Assembly: GCA_039105265.1 (NCBI GenBank) | Contig: JAPFFF010000001.1 | Span: forward strand, 9,052,001-9,116,000 | Source of the DNA: Tritrichomonas musculus | Lineage: Eukaryota; Parabasalia; Tritrichomonadida; Tritrichomonadidae | Length of the DNA stretch: 64,000 nucleotides | Direction: 5' to 3' | In this document: piece by piece, positions 1-12,400 of the stretch | Position numbering within the stretch: position 1 is the stretch's first letter | Layout of the letters: each line of letters opens with the position of its first letter | Made by a program: the position numbers and the translations under genes | Notes under the pieces: generated by a model | Seen by the model: only the letters and a program-made list of their open reading frames with translations | What the model was told of the DNA's origin: nothing | Databases searched by the model: none

Positions 1-1
1 G

Positions 2-973
2 CTAAAATGCAGCTTAGAAGATCTTTACAATGGAAGTAAAAAAACTCTCCAGTTAAAGAGATCAAGAATATGCGACAAATGCAAAGGAAAAGGTCTAAAA
101 CAGGGTAAAAGCATTCAGCAGTGTAGAAATTGCAACGGAACAGGACAGATTTTTCATAAAAGACAAAATGGACCAAACTCAGTTATAATGAATGTTACAA
201 CATGTTCAACATGTAAAGGAACAGGAGAATTTATTCGCGAAAGTGATAAGTGCCCAAAATGCCAAGGTCAAACAGTTATTGATGAAACAGCAAAAATACA
301 AGTTCATATTACACCTGGAATGGAAAATGGCGAAGAAATTATTTTCAGAGGTGAATCAAATGAACAGCCAAACGCAGAAGCAGGTGATTTTGTCGTTACT
401 ATTGAAGAAAAACCTCATAGAATATTTAAAAGAAATTTTGCAAACTTGATGATTGAAAAAGAAATCACGCTCTCTGAAGCTCTTCTAGGAGTGAAGTTTC
501 CAATAACTCATTTAGATGGAAGAATACTTGTAATTTCTTCAAATAATTTGATTGATCAAATCAAAACAAAAAAAGCACCCAAATCAAAACAAACAAATCT
601 AAATGCTTTCACTAACAAATCTTTTGAAGTAATTCAAAATAGAAGTGTTATGATGGTTCAAGGTGAAGGAATGCCTTACATAAATGATCCTTATAAAAAA
701 GGCGATCTATTTGTTTACTTTAAAGTGAAATTTCCAATTTCAAATGATATGTTTTCTAAAGAATTTTGTGACTCTCTGAAAAAAACTTTTCCAAAAAGCA
801 ATGATTTAGAAAATATTAATTTAAATGATGATGATGTATATCAAGTGACTCTTCAAGATTCAAATATTGAAGAATTTAAAAACTCGAAAAAAACATATAA
901 ATCAGAAAGAAATGAAGCATACAGGTCTGATTCTGATAGCGATAATGATAAATTAGGTTGTACACCAATGTAA
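2..973 (+). CDS. DnaJ (Hsp40) type I co-chaperone, 3' part
   Basis: Partial: the reading frame is open from base 2 and the start lies outside the window. Four zinc-binding repeats of the DnaJ type are visible: CDKCKGKG, CRNCNGTG, CSTCKGTG and CPKCQGQT. They are followed by the C-terminal substrate-binding beta domains, recognisable from ITPGMENGEEIIFRGE and the DFVVTIEEKPHRIFKR stretch. Type I DnaJ proteins stimulate Hsp70 ATPase and bind unfolded clients through this zinc and beta region. The J domain and G/F linker would be upstream. The C-terminal tail is rich in Ser, Asp and Lys and ends in CTPM; it does not look like the CaaX (CAQQ-type) tail of cytosolic Ydj1 relatives. The compartment is therefore open. 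An ATG at 188 is internal, not the start. Confidence 0.9.
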   Translation, partial: LKCSLEDLYNGSKKTLQLKRSRICDKCKGKGLKQGKSIQQCRNCNGTGQIFHKRQNGPNSVIMNVTTCSTCKGTGEFIRESDKCPKCQGQTVIDETAKIQVHITPGMENGEEIIFRGESNEQPNAEAGDFVVTIEEKPHRIFKRNFANLMIEKEITLSEALLGVKFPITHLDGRILVISSNNLIDQIKTKKAPKSKQTNLNAFTNKSFEVIQNRSVMMVQGEGMPYINDPYKKGDLFVYFKVKFPISNDMFSKEFCDSLKKTFPKSNDLENINLNDDDVYQVTLQDSNIEEFKNSKKTYKSERNEAYRSDSDSDNDKLGCTPM

Positions 974-1171
974 GAAAAAAAATATTAATATTATTCTTTG
1001 TTCTTTTTTTTTTACTTTCAAAATTTACAAAAAAAGTAAATTAACTATTGAATTACATTAATTTTTAGAATTCGATTTAATGTAAAAAAATAATTTGGCA
1101 CATTTTTTCCAATATGAAATAAAAAACTTTTCAAAAAAAAATCTGACCATTTATGAATTTAAATTTGTGTA

Positions 1172-1176
1172 TCATT
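1172..1176 (+). promoter_or_regulatory. Inr-type initiator TCATT
   Basis: TCATT with the putative +1 A at 1174, 7 nt before the ATG of the LRR gene. It matches the trichomonad initiator consensus TCA(+1)Y(T/A), which in Trichomonas vaginalis is bound by the IBD of IBP39. The spacing is in the usual short 5' UTR range. Confidence 0.55.
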
Positions 1177-1180
1177 TTAA

Positions 1181-4100
1181 ATGCTTAACACGGCTTACCT
1201 TTTCATCCTGAGTGATGAGATAATCTACGATATCGATGTGAATTTACAAATATTTCACAGCCCAACATCAGACGGAGGCAACTCAAACAATATTCCTTGC
1301 AAAACAGAAATCCATCACAATTCTCCATATATTGCTCTTTCAACCATTCCAGTTATATATGATGATAGTATCCTTGATGAAGAAATAAATATTAGAGTCA
1401 ATGATTCTAAAAAGCATACCACCTCATTATATAATTCTATTATTGAAGTAAAAATTTGCACAGACACTGGAAATTTTGAAGATAAACTAATTAGAAACAT
1501 TGTTCCAACCGAAGATGATCTAGACGAAGATATTGACATTATTCTTAAACTTATCTTTTCAAAAACGCCTTTCACAGAGAAATTAACCAAAAAGTATCGA
1601 GAAATGGACAAATTTTCATTGCGTGGGAACGTTGACTTAGAATTCAAATATTTGTTATTTACATTTAAAGATTGTGGCTCTCTTTATCATCCGTCATACT
1701 ACTTTAACTATTCAATGAAATTGCTAGAATTTATTCGACGCGAACATATAAATAGAAGAGGTGTTCTATTTCCTTTTTTGAAAAAATTTATTTTAGCAGT
1801 ATTAAATTATTTCCGAAGCGATGGACTTTTTGGGCCTCATGGAGCAATTTCATTTTATTTATACTTTCATTACAAAATTCATGTACGATGCTTGCCAATT
1901 GACATCACATTTGATGACGAATACCATAATTCAGACGAGTTCCTTTTCATGAATTTTTCATTTATTGAAAATACAATTTCATTAACATCACAACTGGCTT
2001 TAATATGGGGCTATCAATCAAAATGTCATAAAATGTTCCTCAATTGCGTAAAAAATTTTGATATTAAAAGCCAATATGGTGAATCATTAAAGATTATGGA
2101 ATTACGTCTTCGTGAATCATCTGGAGCTTCGAAAGCTGATCTAGATAATTTTACAAAGTTTTCAAGAGAGTTCTTTCCAAATTTAATTGGCGCTCATCCT
2201 CTTTCAAATCAACTTCTCGATTACCCAATCTCATTAAACTTTATTCACAATTTAATGAGATTGAAGGCCCTTGTTGTATTTCCAAAAGATGATAAAGAAG
2301 TGGTTAAATTTTCTTTACCATCATCAATGCTCTCAAATGTATCATTGAAAGAATTTACTGATTATCCAAATGATGCTCGCTATGACTTTTCCAATCCCCA
2401 AGTTGGAAACTATCGTTTATGCGTTAAACAATATTTAGAAAACAGCCCGAATGAAAATGATGTCAAAAAGCAAGTAGTAGATATTCATCAACTTTCCGAG
2501 CCAATTATTACATCATTTTATGGTTTTACTTCACTCCACATTACACAATTTACAGTTCAATATGACTTTACGAAAGTTGATCTTCATGATCTGATGTACA
2601 TTTCTGTATCAAAAAATAATCCCTATTTTGTTCTTGAAAAAGGTATTTTATACCGAGGCTATAATATCAATACAAACAAAATGAAAGGCTGTGATAAAAG
2701 TAAATATGTTCTCGTACTTGCCGCACGAGATATTTTAACAGCTGAGATTCCAAGTTCTGTTGCAATTATTTCAGAATCTGCCTTTGAAAATTGTCGATCA
2801 CTAACGCGTGTTACATTCGAAAAGAATTCATTGTTAAAAACAATCGAAGATCGCGCATTCTTTGAATGCTTAAACTTAACTGAAATCAACTTTAAAGATA
2901 CCCAGCTCCTGAAAAAGATTGGTTCAAATGCTTTTCAATATTCTGGTATTCAAAAAGTTGAATTTCTTGAAGGTGGGGATTTAGATGAAATTGGTGAACT
3001 TGCCTTTTCATCATGCCCAAAACTTAAAGAAGTAGAATTGCCAAAAAATAAATATTTGTCGATTAAAAGTTTTGCCTTTTACAAATCTCCAGTTACAAAG
3101 CTTATCATTCCAGAAGCAAATTCCATCTATGATTTTGCATTTGCCAAAACAAAGTTAACTGATGTTCAACTACCATTAAATTTAAAATATATTGGATCTT
3201 ATGCATTTTATAAGTGTAGTCTTAAAACTTTTAAAATACCTTCACACGTCAATTTTATTTCTTCAGGAATCGTTAAATCAAATTCCGAACTGAAAGAAAT
3301 TGAAATTCATGGCAATTCACCTATTTTCGTACAAAAAATTAAGCAATTTGGAAAAATCAAATTCAAAGCACCAGTCAACCAATTTCATTCTCTAGAAGAA
3401 CTCACAAATGAAAACTTTGAAAGAAAAAGTGAAAACATTGAAAATTCGCAAATTACCGAATTGGATGATTCTTTCAAACTAACAGATCGGCTCATAAATA
3501 AAATTATTAGAGTTTTTTCTCCAGATGAAAATTTGGATAAAAAATTTTCTAAAAAAATAACACGTATAGGCCCAGGTGCATTTATGAATGCTTCCATAAA
3601 GACTTTTGATCATACTTTTTATGAAGGTGGAGATATTTCTAAATTACATAGGATTTATCGCTTCAGCTTTGCATATATGCAAAATTTAGAAAAAATTGAC
3701 GTCAGCGACTCGCGAATTGAATATATTCCAGATTATTGCTTCTTCCATTCATCGAAACTTAAAGAAGTTTATCTTCCAACGACAGTTAAAACAATTGGCC
3801 GATATGCTTTTTCTTTTACTAATTTACGTAAAATCAATCTTAAGAATCTTATCAATTTGATTTATATCGGCGATTTTGCATTCTATAACACGAAAATGAG
3901 ACAACTTGTTATTCCAACATCAGTTGAATATATTGGATCACACTTTTACTCAACAAAGCCTTATAAAGTTACTATGGATGTTCAAGATAATGATGATAAT
4001 GATGATAATGAAGATGATGAAAGTGATGAAGAAGAAGATGATGAAAATAATGATGATGAGAATAATGAAGCTGAAGAAATTGAAAATGATGGAAATGAAA

Positions 4101-6328
4101 ATGAAGAAGAAGAAGAAGAAGCAAATGACGATTTTGATCTTGATCTTGATCTTGAAGGCGAAAAGCAAGATGATATTATTGAAATCAACCTTGAAAAAGA
4201 AGAAGATCCTGAAAAAGAAATTGAATGCTCAATTGTTTTCTTAAAACCATCAAGACTTCAAAGAATTGAATGTTATGCGTTTTATAACTCGACGGTCAAA
4301 AAGATTGTGGTTCCACCTTCAGTAAAAGAAATAGGGGCTTTCGCATTTGCCAAATGCAAATATATTTCACAATTTAAAATTCCAAAGAATATTCGAAGAA
4401 TTCCAGATAGTGCTTTTCAAAATAGCAAAATTAAGGAATTTAGATTTCAAGATATAAATTCAATTACTTATATTGGAAGTTCGGCATTTTCTGGTACTGA
4501 TCCTAAAACTTTTGATATTCCACCAAATCTATCATTTATTTCTGAATATTGTTTCCTTAATACTATTATCGAAATGTTTAATTTTAGGCAAGCCCTAAAG
4601 GTTCATGAAATTAAGCAAAAAGCTTTTGAAAATCCGACTATTTCAATAGATTTCCCACTAGCAGCAACTGAGAAAACTGAAGATTCATATGACCTCGCTG
4701 GTGCCCGTAACTGTGATTTTGTTGGCGAATATGCTAAAGAAGTTTCTGATAAAAAATTCGAAGGTTTTGATGAAATAACATTTAATTCACAAAATAGAAT
4801 CACTATCAAAAAAGAAGAATACAATCCTTATGTAACTCCAAAAGAAGAAGTAAGTAATTTCCGCGGCATTGATATATTTGGTAAATACATCAAGCTCAAG
4901 AATCCAAAAAAACCAATTAATCTTACTATTGTTCAAACAAGCAAAGAAAACGTCTTCAAAGAATCATATGATAAAATTATTTCAACTTCAAAAAAATGCA
5001 ATGCAGTTATTCAATTATATTATGAAATAGCATCTAAGCAGATTACACATATTTCGTTTTCATACTCAGATTCTCTATTCGAGAAAAACAATTCTATTCT
5101 ATTTGAAATTGATCAATATACAGATAAAGTTTGCAAATGCTTTAATGACTTGGTTAATTCTTTAAATGTTTCATTCCTACACGAAGAAGAAGTTGAAATT
5201 TTCAATAACTTTTTCAAATGCAATACCAAATCTCATTATTCGCCTGCAAATCTTTACAAAGAAACACAATCTATTTGCAATGCTTTAAAGATCAAAATTC
5301 CAAAAAGAATATCTCTTGTTACAATTGATTCCAATAAAGCAGTTCTACTTACTACTTTAACAACAGTATCTCTCATATATCTAGACATATTAAGTATCAA
5401 GAAAAACGATTTTGAAAAAAGAGGAGCAGTTTCCTTTATTTTTGGCAAATTAGGAAGTTACGTTAAATTACGTCGCCTGGCAAAAGATGATTATTTCGAA
5501 TTGGATCTTATGTACGACACAAAAGAAAATCTTATTGTAACAAAGCAAATTCTAAATTGCAAATCTTTAACCAATAACAAGTTTTTCGATCTTCCATTTT
5601 ATTTTGTTTCATCACAACCTAGTTTTGATCCAGATTTCCAAAAGATAGCAGTAACTTACAATTTTTCACTTAGTTATTCAATTCGTAATATACTTGATGG
5701 AATTTTGAAAAAAAATATTGTTCCAGGCCAATTACCATATAAATATTTCATGAAGCTTCAGTGTATCGTTGCATATATTCAAATATTCCGATTTTGTGCA
5801 GAAGCCAAATACACATTGGCTAATATATCATCAAAAACGCTCTTTTTGAGTGAAAGTTTTGATCCTCTTTTTATTTTCATTCAACGAAAAGAAAATGATG
5901 TATATGATATTAATTGTGAGCTTAAACGATTTTGGTTATTAATTTATGAAATTATCACAAATCAGAGTATTGATCATTTAATGGAAAAAGTTGTAAATGG
6001 TAATGAAAAATCAATCCAATTTGATAAACTTCAAATTAGAACAAGAGATCTTGATGAATTTGTTCTTTTAAATGATAGTGATAAAAAAGCAATTCTATAC
6101 AAATACATAAATCAAAAAGTTTATGGAATTTGCTTCAATCCTGAAAAATTCCAGAAGGATGTTCAATTCAGAGAACAATCGTTCTTCTACTTATTCAATG
6201 AATTTCAGAAAATGTGGCGAGATTTGAAATTAGATGGATCAAATGATAAATCAGATTTCGATTCTTATTTATCAAAAGTCCAGCCAATGGATCTCAAGAT
6301 TAAGACTATCCCTGATATAAAACCATAA
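1181..6328 (+). CDS. BspA-type leucine-rich-repeat protein with C-terminal kinase-like region
   Basis: 1715 aa. Residues 1-480 are an unrecognised helical-looking region. Two blocks of BspA/TpLRR (LRR_5) repeats follow, about residues 487-740 and 790-1140, with the typical pattern IPSSV..I...AF..C..L..V.F. They are split by a strongly acidic Asp/Glu/Asn linker at about 930-1010. From about 1410 to 1690 the sequence resembles a degenerate protein kinase: FGKLGSYVKLRRL looks like a glycine-rich loop and is followed by VTKQIL in the position of the VAIK lysine. No HRD or DFG motif is obvious, so a pseudokinase is the safer reading. No signal peptide or membrane segment is seen, so an intracellular protein is likely although many trichomonad BspA proteins are surface-linked. 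The start is supported by an Inr 7 nt upstream. The stop is read as TAAA, the polyadenylation-type context of trichomonads. Confidence 0.75.
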   Translation: MLNTAYLFILSDEIIYDIDVNLQIFHSPTSDGGNSNNIPCKTEIHHNSPYIALSTIPVIYDDSILDEEINIRVNDSKKHTTSLYNSIIEVKICTDTGNFEDKLIRNIVPTEDDLDEDIDIILKLIFSKTPFTEKLTKKYREMDKFSLRGNVDLEFKYLLFTFKDCGSLYHPSYYFNYSMKLLEFIRREHINRRGVLFPFLKKFILAVLNYFRSDGLFGPHGAISFYLYFHYKIHVRCLPIDITFDDEYHNSDEFLFMNFSFIENTISLTSQLALIWGYQSKCHKMFLNCVKNFDIKSQYGESLKIMELRLRESSGASKADLDNFTKFSREFFPNLIGAHPLSNQLLDYPISLNFIHNLMRLKALVVFPKDDKEVVKFSLPSSMLSNVSLKEFTDYPNDARYDFSNPQVGNYRLCVKQYLENSPNENDVKKQVVDIHQLSEPIITSFYGFTSLHITQFTVQYDFTKVDLHDLMYISVSKNNPYFVLEKGILYRGYNINTNKMKGCDKSKYVLVLAARDILTAEIPSSVAIISESAFENCRSLTRVTFEKNSLLKTIEDRAFFECLNLTEINFKDTQLLKKIGSNAFQYSGIQKVEFLEGGDLDEIGELAFSSCPKLKEVELPKNKYLSIKSFAFYKSPVTKLIIPEANSIYDFAFAKTKLTDVQLPLNLKYIGSYAFYKCSLKTFKIPSHVNFISSGIVKSNSELKEIEIHGNSPIFVQKIKQFGKIKFKAPVNQFHSLEELTNENFERKSENIENSQITELDDSFKLTDRLINKIIRVFSPDENLDKKFSKKITRIGPGAFMNASIKTFDHTFYEGGDISKLHRIYRFSFAYMQNLEKIDVSDSRIEYIPDYCFFHSSKLKEVYLPTTVKTIGRYAFSFTNLRKINLKNLINLIYIGDFAFYNTKMRQLVIPTSVEYIGSHFYSTKPYKVTMDVQDNDDNDDNEDDESDEEEDDENNDDENNEAEEIENDGNENEEEEEEANDDFDLDLDLEGEKQDDIIEINLEKEEDPEKEIECSIVFLKPSRLQRIECYAFYNSTVKKIVVPPSVKEIGAFAFAKCKYISQFKIPKNIRRIPDSAFQNSKIKEFRFQDINSITYIGSSAFSGTDPKTFDIPPNLSFISEYCFLNTIIEMFNFRQALKVHEIKQKAFENPTISIDFPLAATEKTEDSYDLAGARNCDFVGEYAKEVSDKKFEGFDEITFNSQNRITIKKEEYNPYVTPKEEVSNFRGIDIFGKYIKLKNPKKPINLTIVQTSKENVFKESYDKIISTSKKCNAVIQLYYEIASKQITHISFSYSDSLFEKNNSILFEIDQYTDKVCKCFNDLVNSLNVSFLHEEEVEIFNNFFKCNTKSHYSPANLYKETQSICNALKIKIPKRISLVTIDSNKAVLLTTLTTVSLIYLDILSIKKNDFEKRGAVSFIFGKLGSYVKLRRLAKDDYFELDLMYDTKENLIVTKQILNCKSLTNNKFFDLPFYFVSSQPSFDPDFQKIAVTYNFSLSYSIRNILDGILKKNIVPGQLPYKYFMKLQCIVAYIQIFRFCAEAKYTLANISSKTLFLSESFDPLFIFIQRKENDVYDINCELKRFWLLIYEIITNQSIDHLMEKVVNGNEKSIQFDKLQIRTRDLDEFVLLNDSDKKAILYKYINQKVYGICFNPEKFQKDVQFREQSFFYLFNEFQKMWRDLKLDGSNDKSDFDSYLSKVQPMDLKIKTIPDIKP

Positions 6329-6498
6329 AAATAATTTTATGATATTTAAAAATACAAAATATTTTATTTCTAAAAAGTTGATTTCATTTATCATTATTAT
6401 TTTATATTTAATAAAGCAAGTAAATTTATGAAAGAGAATAAATTAAATATTAACATTTATTACACAAATATAATATATATATATACAAAATAATAAAA

Positions 6499-9400
6499 CT
6501 ACTTGTTTTCCATTGTAGTGCAGAATCGTATTGCATAAAGAATTTTTTGGTAAGCAATTTCATCACTTGAATAAAGTGGCAAGTGAAGCTTATTAAAGCA
6601 AGTTGAGGCAGTTGGCATCATTATATCAGGATTTGCACAATTCATCTGATCAATTGTTATTTTGAATTCTTTATCCATTCTTGCAGCACTTGGCATTCTT
6701 GTCAAGGTTGTAATGAACTTAAATAATAATTTCATCTCATCATCATTGAATCTAGAAACGGCATTCCAGAACCGTTTAATGTAAGTGTTATTTTTACCTT
6801 CAGGAAATCCATTTACATCAGTAATGGCTTTCATCTGTTCAATTGTAATTTTGCCAGATCCTTGAGCTAGTCTTGAAAGTAAAGATCCTTTCATCAAATA
6901 ATGGTTTCTAACATCAGTATTGTCAACAAATCCATTTCTCATACTGTCAAGCATTTTCTTAATTGACCTCTTCCTAAATGTAAGACAATCACGCTGATAT
7001 TGGATAAGCTGGCTAGGTTCAACGAGAGCCTGACTATTTCTTCCTGGTAAGCCGACTTTATTTCCATTCCAGCATTCAACGGTCCAAGTTTTATTAATAT
7101 TAATATTACTAACTTCATTTGAATTTGCTTCTGATTTGAGTTGATTTGTAGAATTAAGTCTTGTCAAGCTTTTGAAGTTGTTGTTGATTTCACGGAAAGA
7201 TTCTCTGAAAAGTCGATCAGATTCAAATACATCATCATCTGTAATCGCTTCCCCTGCAATTGCTTTCCACACAATTGGTGCAAATGGAAGGTCCTGTAGG
7301 AGCCCTGTTCGAATGATAATACCGATAAGAACGCCAATTGTATAAAATTCTTTGGATTTGTCGAGCGCCTTTTCATTAGGAACATAATAAAAACGAGATT
7401 CACCTTTTGTAGAAGCATCAACTTGAACCATTAATTGAGATGTTGGCTCAAAAATGGAAGTAGATGCTTCAACGAGTAATTCACGAGCTGGTCCACCAAC
7501 ATCGATTCCACTTTCGCCTTTAAAAGTGACAGTCCACGGTTTTTCTCTAGCTCTGAATTGAGAAGCGCCAAATTTAAAGATAAAAGTAGAAAGTTGACTA
7601 ATAATTGAAAATCGTGGATCTCCTTTACCATTTGCAATCATTGCACGAGCTCTGCGGCGATTTATTTCAAATATAGGACCTTGTCCTCTTGCAAAATGAG
7701 TAGTTGCAATTGCTTGTAATAATGATTTAGATGCAACATCAATTGACATGAATGAGCTAAAGTGTTGCCAAATATCTTCAGGAACTTCATTATGATGAAT
7801 TGAATATATGTAATTGAAATGATGAAGTATGAGAGCTCGAAGGACAACGACAGTTGGGCTGAATACTGATGATAAAGAAGATGTACGTGCAATATGCTCG
7901 ATATCATCGAAAACATCATTTGCAAAAGCAATTTGTGGGATTTGATTTAAAAGGTCGTTTGTATCGTTTTCTTTCCAATCAATTGCGAATTGTTTCATAT
8001 CATTTACAAATTGAGAGCGTATTTTTTCTGGATCGATCACTGTTATATTATTATAATCGAAAGATGATTTCTGTTTTGACTTTGATCTTGGTAATAATCT
8101 ATTTTGTCTTAATCTGGATATTATTTCATGAATTTGTTGTGATTGTGATCCTACAGAAGTCATATCCTCAATATGACCGTCATAATCAAGGTAAAGATAA
8201 TAAACATCCCAAGGACTACTAAATGTTGGTGATGCCATAAACAAGCTCAATGAAAAATAAGTTTCCCCTGTTGATATATAAATTGGATCTAAGAAATGAC
8301 CAAATTGAACATATTCGGCATCATCGAATTGGCTTGATGTAGAATACATCAAAAGTGAATCCGCTGATGCCCGTTGAGTAACATTAGGATTCTTCTTTAA
8401 TAGGACTCTTAAATTCGGAATTGAAGGATTTGAAACTTTCACGATTTCATTATTAACTCTTGAAACTTTTGGTGCCACAAATTCGTAACCGTTTTCATTT
8501 GGCCTTTGATTTGGCCTTTGATAATTAATATTTTCGGTATTAATATTTTCAGTTTGCAATCCGCTTATTTTTATCCAATAAGGAAGAATTTCCCAGAATG
8601 GAAAACCTGCCAAAGACTCGTAAGACTTGTTGAATAGCCTCAAAGTCAAAATATGATTAGTAAAATCGACGTCCAAAGCGCCAGGATTAATAATAACGGC
8701 CGGAATTTGGCAATTTTTCGATTTTGGAGGTGGCAAAGGAGATGAAAAGAACTCTGGAAAGTGGCAAGCCAAGTCGGCAGCCATTTTATTGCTCATCAAT
8801 CTTTGTTCCTTTTGATAAATGTTGATGAAATTTGGATCTTTTACGACCTTCAGACAAGAGCCAACGAGAGCAAGACGGGCCAAATATTCAGGGTTCTGGT
8901 CGAGCGGTGTTGAAGGTATCTGCATCTGAACGAAGTCAGCGAAATTGTTCAAATAGCAAGCAGCAATCGGCGACCTAATTAAGAAGCAATCAAGAATGAT
9001 TGACTTGATCATTGGTCGATGCTCTTGAGGCGCGATGAAGACGAAATTTTTCAGGAGAAGAAACAACTCCAATGGCGTGTTAGCGAGCCAGTCGTTGTTC
9101 ATTGGATTGACTGTCAAAACGCCGAGTGGCCTCTTCCTGTTCGTAATATTAACAAGAGTAGCAACGGGCTTCTTTGTGTAAATGAGAGGGAATCGAACTT
9201 TGTGTCCTTGAATCACTGCATCTGTCTCTGAGGCTAAATCAAAATCATTGTTGAAAAGAATCTTGATTTCATCTCGATGAACATTGATCGACGGCGGCGC
9301 TTGTGGGTAGTAAAACAAAGAAGGCTGCGGAAGCATCATTGAATGGAGTTTTCGTGAATTTGAAAGTTTCCATATTTCAGTTGCAATTGATTTAATGTTG

Positions 9401-12400
9401 TCGGCATCGGAAACAATTCCTAATAAAGCTTTCTTGACTTCGTTTTCAAGTGAAAAATAAATCGGATCAACGTCTCGCTTCCAAATTGGCTCGGCCATTT
9501 CGAATGGAAAATAGCCGCTTTGACAAAGAGTCGTCGAAAATGACTCAATTGTCAAAATGAAGAATCTGAAAAGTCGAAACAAAACAGGCTTTGCAAAGCC
9601 AACGTTGATGTTCACTATTCTCATCAATGCAACAGTCGTGTATTGAAGAGCAAGTTTGAGAAACATTCCAGAATATAAAGATTGAAGAATCATTGGAGAG
9701 GCTGCATGCGAATAGCCACCATGAATAATGATGTTTGAAGGCGGTGGAGTGAAAATGTAGCGATTCTTCTCTTTATCTGAATATGGAGATATAATTTTCG
9801 ATAATGACGGTAATTTCGATATGTCACTAGGAAGTTCCTTTGAATAATCATAGGACCATTTTGGAATTGAATATAATTCATATGAATCTGAATAATCAAA
9901 TGATTGTATCGGCGGTGTAGAGTTCATGTTAAATATGCCAATTTCAGGATTAATGGTGACTTTTACTTCATTGATGTTAGGAAGCTTAGTTGCAAAGATA
10001 ATCCGAAATTGTGATCCAATTGGAAAATTGAATATTCGGTTCTCAATCCAAAATTGCCTCTTCGGCATGTAAATGGTTACTTTAAAAAACGGCAAGGATT
10101 CGTTGAACTTGACTGGACTCACTTCTCGTGTGTTTGGATAAAATTCTCCTTCTGGATAAGAAACTAGTGAATAGCGAGTGTAGAATGGCTCTAAATTATC
10201 GGAAATTATGCCAAAATAGCCACATTTGGGGCAGGTTGAAGGAAGCATGATCGTGACTTCAAATGATGAAACATTTTCTAAGAGAACTGGAGATATCATG
10301 CTCTTGTATTCAATTCCATTAAATGAAAGAACGTTAAATCCGGAGATTTCTTGATTAACGCCAAGATGAGTAATACTATTGATTGATCGAATAGTATCTT
10401 TAATGTTGTGGAATGAAATTGGATTTTCGTAAAGCTTCAGTAATGAATCTGATGATATTTTTGATACAAAAGTGGCATTACGACAAAATGAAGCAAAAGT
10501 TTGCATGTAAATGGCATAAGTAACTGTTGTTGTGCAAAACAATTGAGTTAATGGAATGTAAAATGATAAAATGAAATCAAAATAGGGGAACTGGTCAGGT
10601 TCAATTTCAATCATTGGTACAGCATATATATCAGATTGTTGAAGAGGGATTGAAACGATCGAATCTGACTGCAAATGGAAAGGTTTTGGATAAAACATTA
10701 ATTTTTTATTAGATGGAATTGCATAATATTGATATATTTCATTTCTTGAAGGATGATAATTAACAGTTGCATATGGTCTAATTTCCTCAATTTTCAATCC
10801 AAGAACGCAAAATATGCCCAAAATAAATGATTCATTTGTATTTTGAAGATTTGCACTTAAAATATACATTGTTAACGATTTTTTCAGAGGTGCATTATCA
10901 TTTGCCAAAATTTGTCTCAAAAAGTAGATTATTTCTGAAGATATAGGTATATTTCGAAAAGCTTTTATTTGAACGCCTATAAACTGTAAGAAAGCTCCGA
11001 AAATTGTGTGAGGGTCAGATATCATATCTTGAATATTATACAATACACGAAGAACAAGTCTCATTTCTTCAGGTTTATAAGACCAAAATTTTTGTATTAA
11101 ATTTGAAACGAAATCTTCAGGAGGTTTAACATATTTTGTTGATTCAGAAAGCAGTAGCCAACGATATAAATTTCCAATATTGTCGCTATTCAATAATTGA
11201 GAGGGAATTTCGGTTATTCCTTTTATTAATGACAAAGCCAAAGCGAACAAAGAATAACTTTGTGGCATTGAATTATAAGCCGATAGTACTGAAATTAAAA
11301 CCGAATTTTGAACGACTTTTAAACTGTCCAAATCTCTAAAGAAACGATAAGCGACGATGATCAAAAGCATTGATTTTTCTTTAGTTGCAGCCTCGATGAC
11401 TCTTTGGAAGAAAGTCAAAATTTGTTTCTCTTGAGATTCTTTTAATTTCGATATTCTCATAATAGAATACAAACCTTCGAATGATTCGATCATTGCCAAG
11501 TTGTAGCCAATGATTCGATGTACCAAAGGGTCGACATTTTGAATGTAACTTTGGTCGAGTAAAGCGAAGCCGACAAGAGTAGTTTCAATTCTTTTTCGTT
11601 GGCCAATAATTATCTTTTTAAAATAAGAAGGTTCAATTTTCATTACAACAAAATCACCTAAGCTTTTAGGATGAAGCTGTTGGTCGTTTTCCATTCTAAG
11701 AAGCATCAAGCATTTTGTCCTTAAAACGCTTGTATCTTTATTATTTTGAAGGCATCTTCTGAATTCATTTCGAACAAGCAACATTTGTTCAAAAGCGCTT
11801 CTAAGTTTGGCTGATGGTTGTCTAGTTCCATCGAAGAACAACATTTCTTCTAAACAATCGAGATGCTTTGAAAAAGCTACTAAAGCAAGACGATCTATTT
11901 CTCTTATTTTATAATTTAAATTTCTATTTAAAAGCGGTTTTATTTTCTTATAGATTTCATCAATCGAGTTCCCTTCAGAATTCAAGAAAAAGTTGATTCT
12001 TTCATCTTTAAAATTTTCTATTTCTTCACTATCAAGATTGCTGATTAAATCGGGATCATCTATCAAATTCACATTGGCTCTAATTAGCCACAAAAACTTG
12101 GTTTCTAAATCGGACATAATTCCGCCTTTTAGCAAAGTTGAAGCAAATTTACCGAAAATAAAAACGACATTTAAAACCGTTTTTGGCGCGATTTCCATCA
12201 ATTTTGTAAGTTGATTAATGACCATTGAAAGAGTTGCGGTTGCAACTTGAGCAATTGAATGAAATTCAGCCAAACTTGACAAAAGTCTTAAAAAATTACA
12301 AAAAAGAACATAAATGGCCGAATTGACAATTTCATTAGCTTGATGAATTGATAATACGTTCTCAAAAATTGAGAACAAATTTTGCATATAATCGCCAAGT

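Noticed and set aside
3906-4244. Frames rich in Met/Lys or Ser or Ile/Phe over the LRR gene
   Set aside because: Other-phase readings of the Asp/Glu/Asn linker codons.
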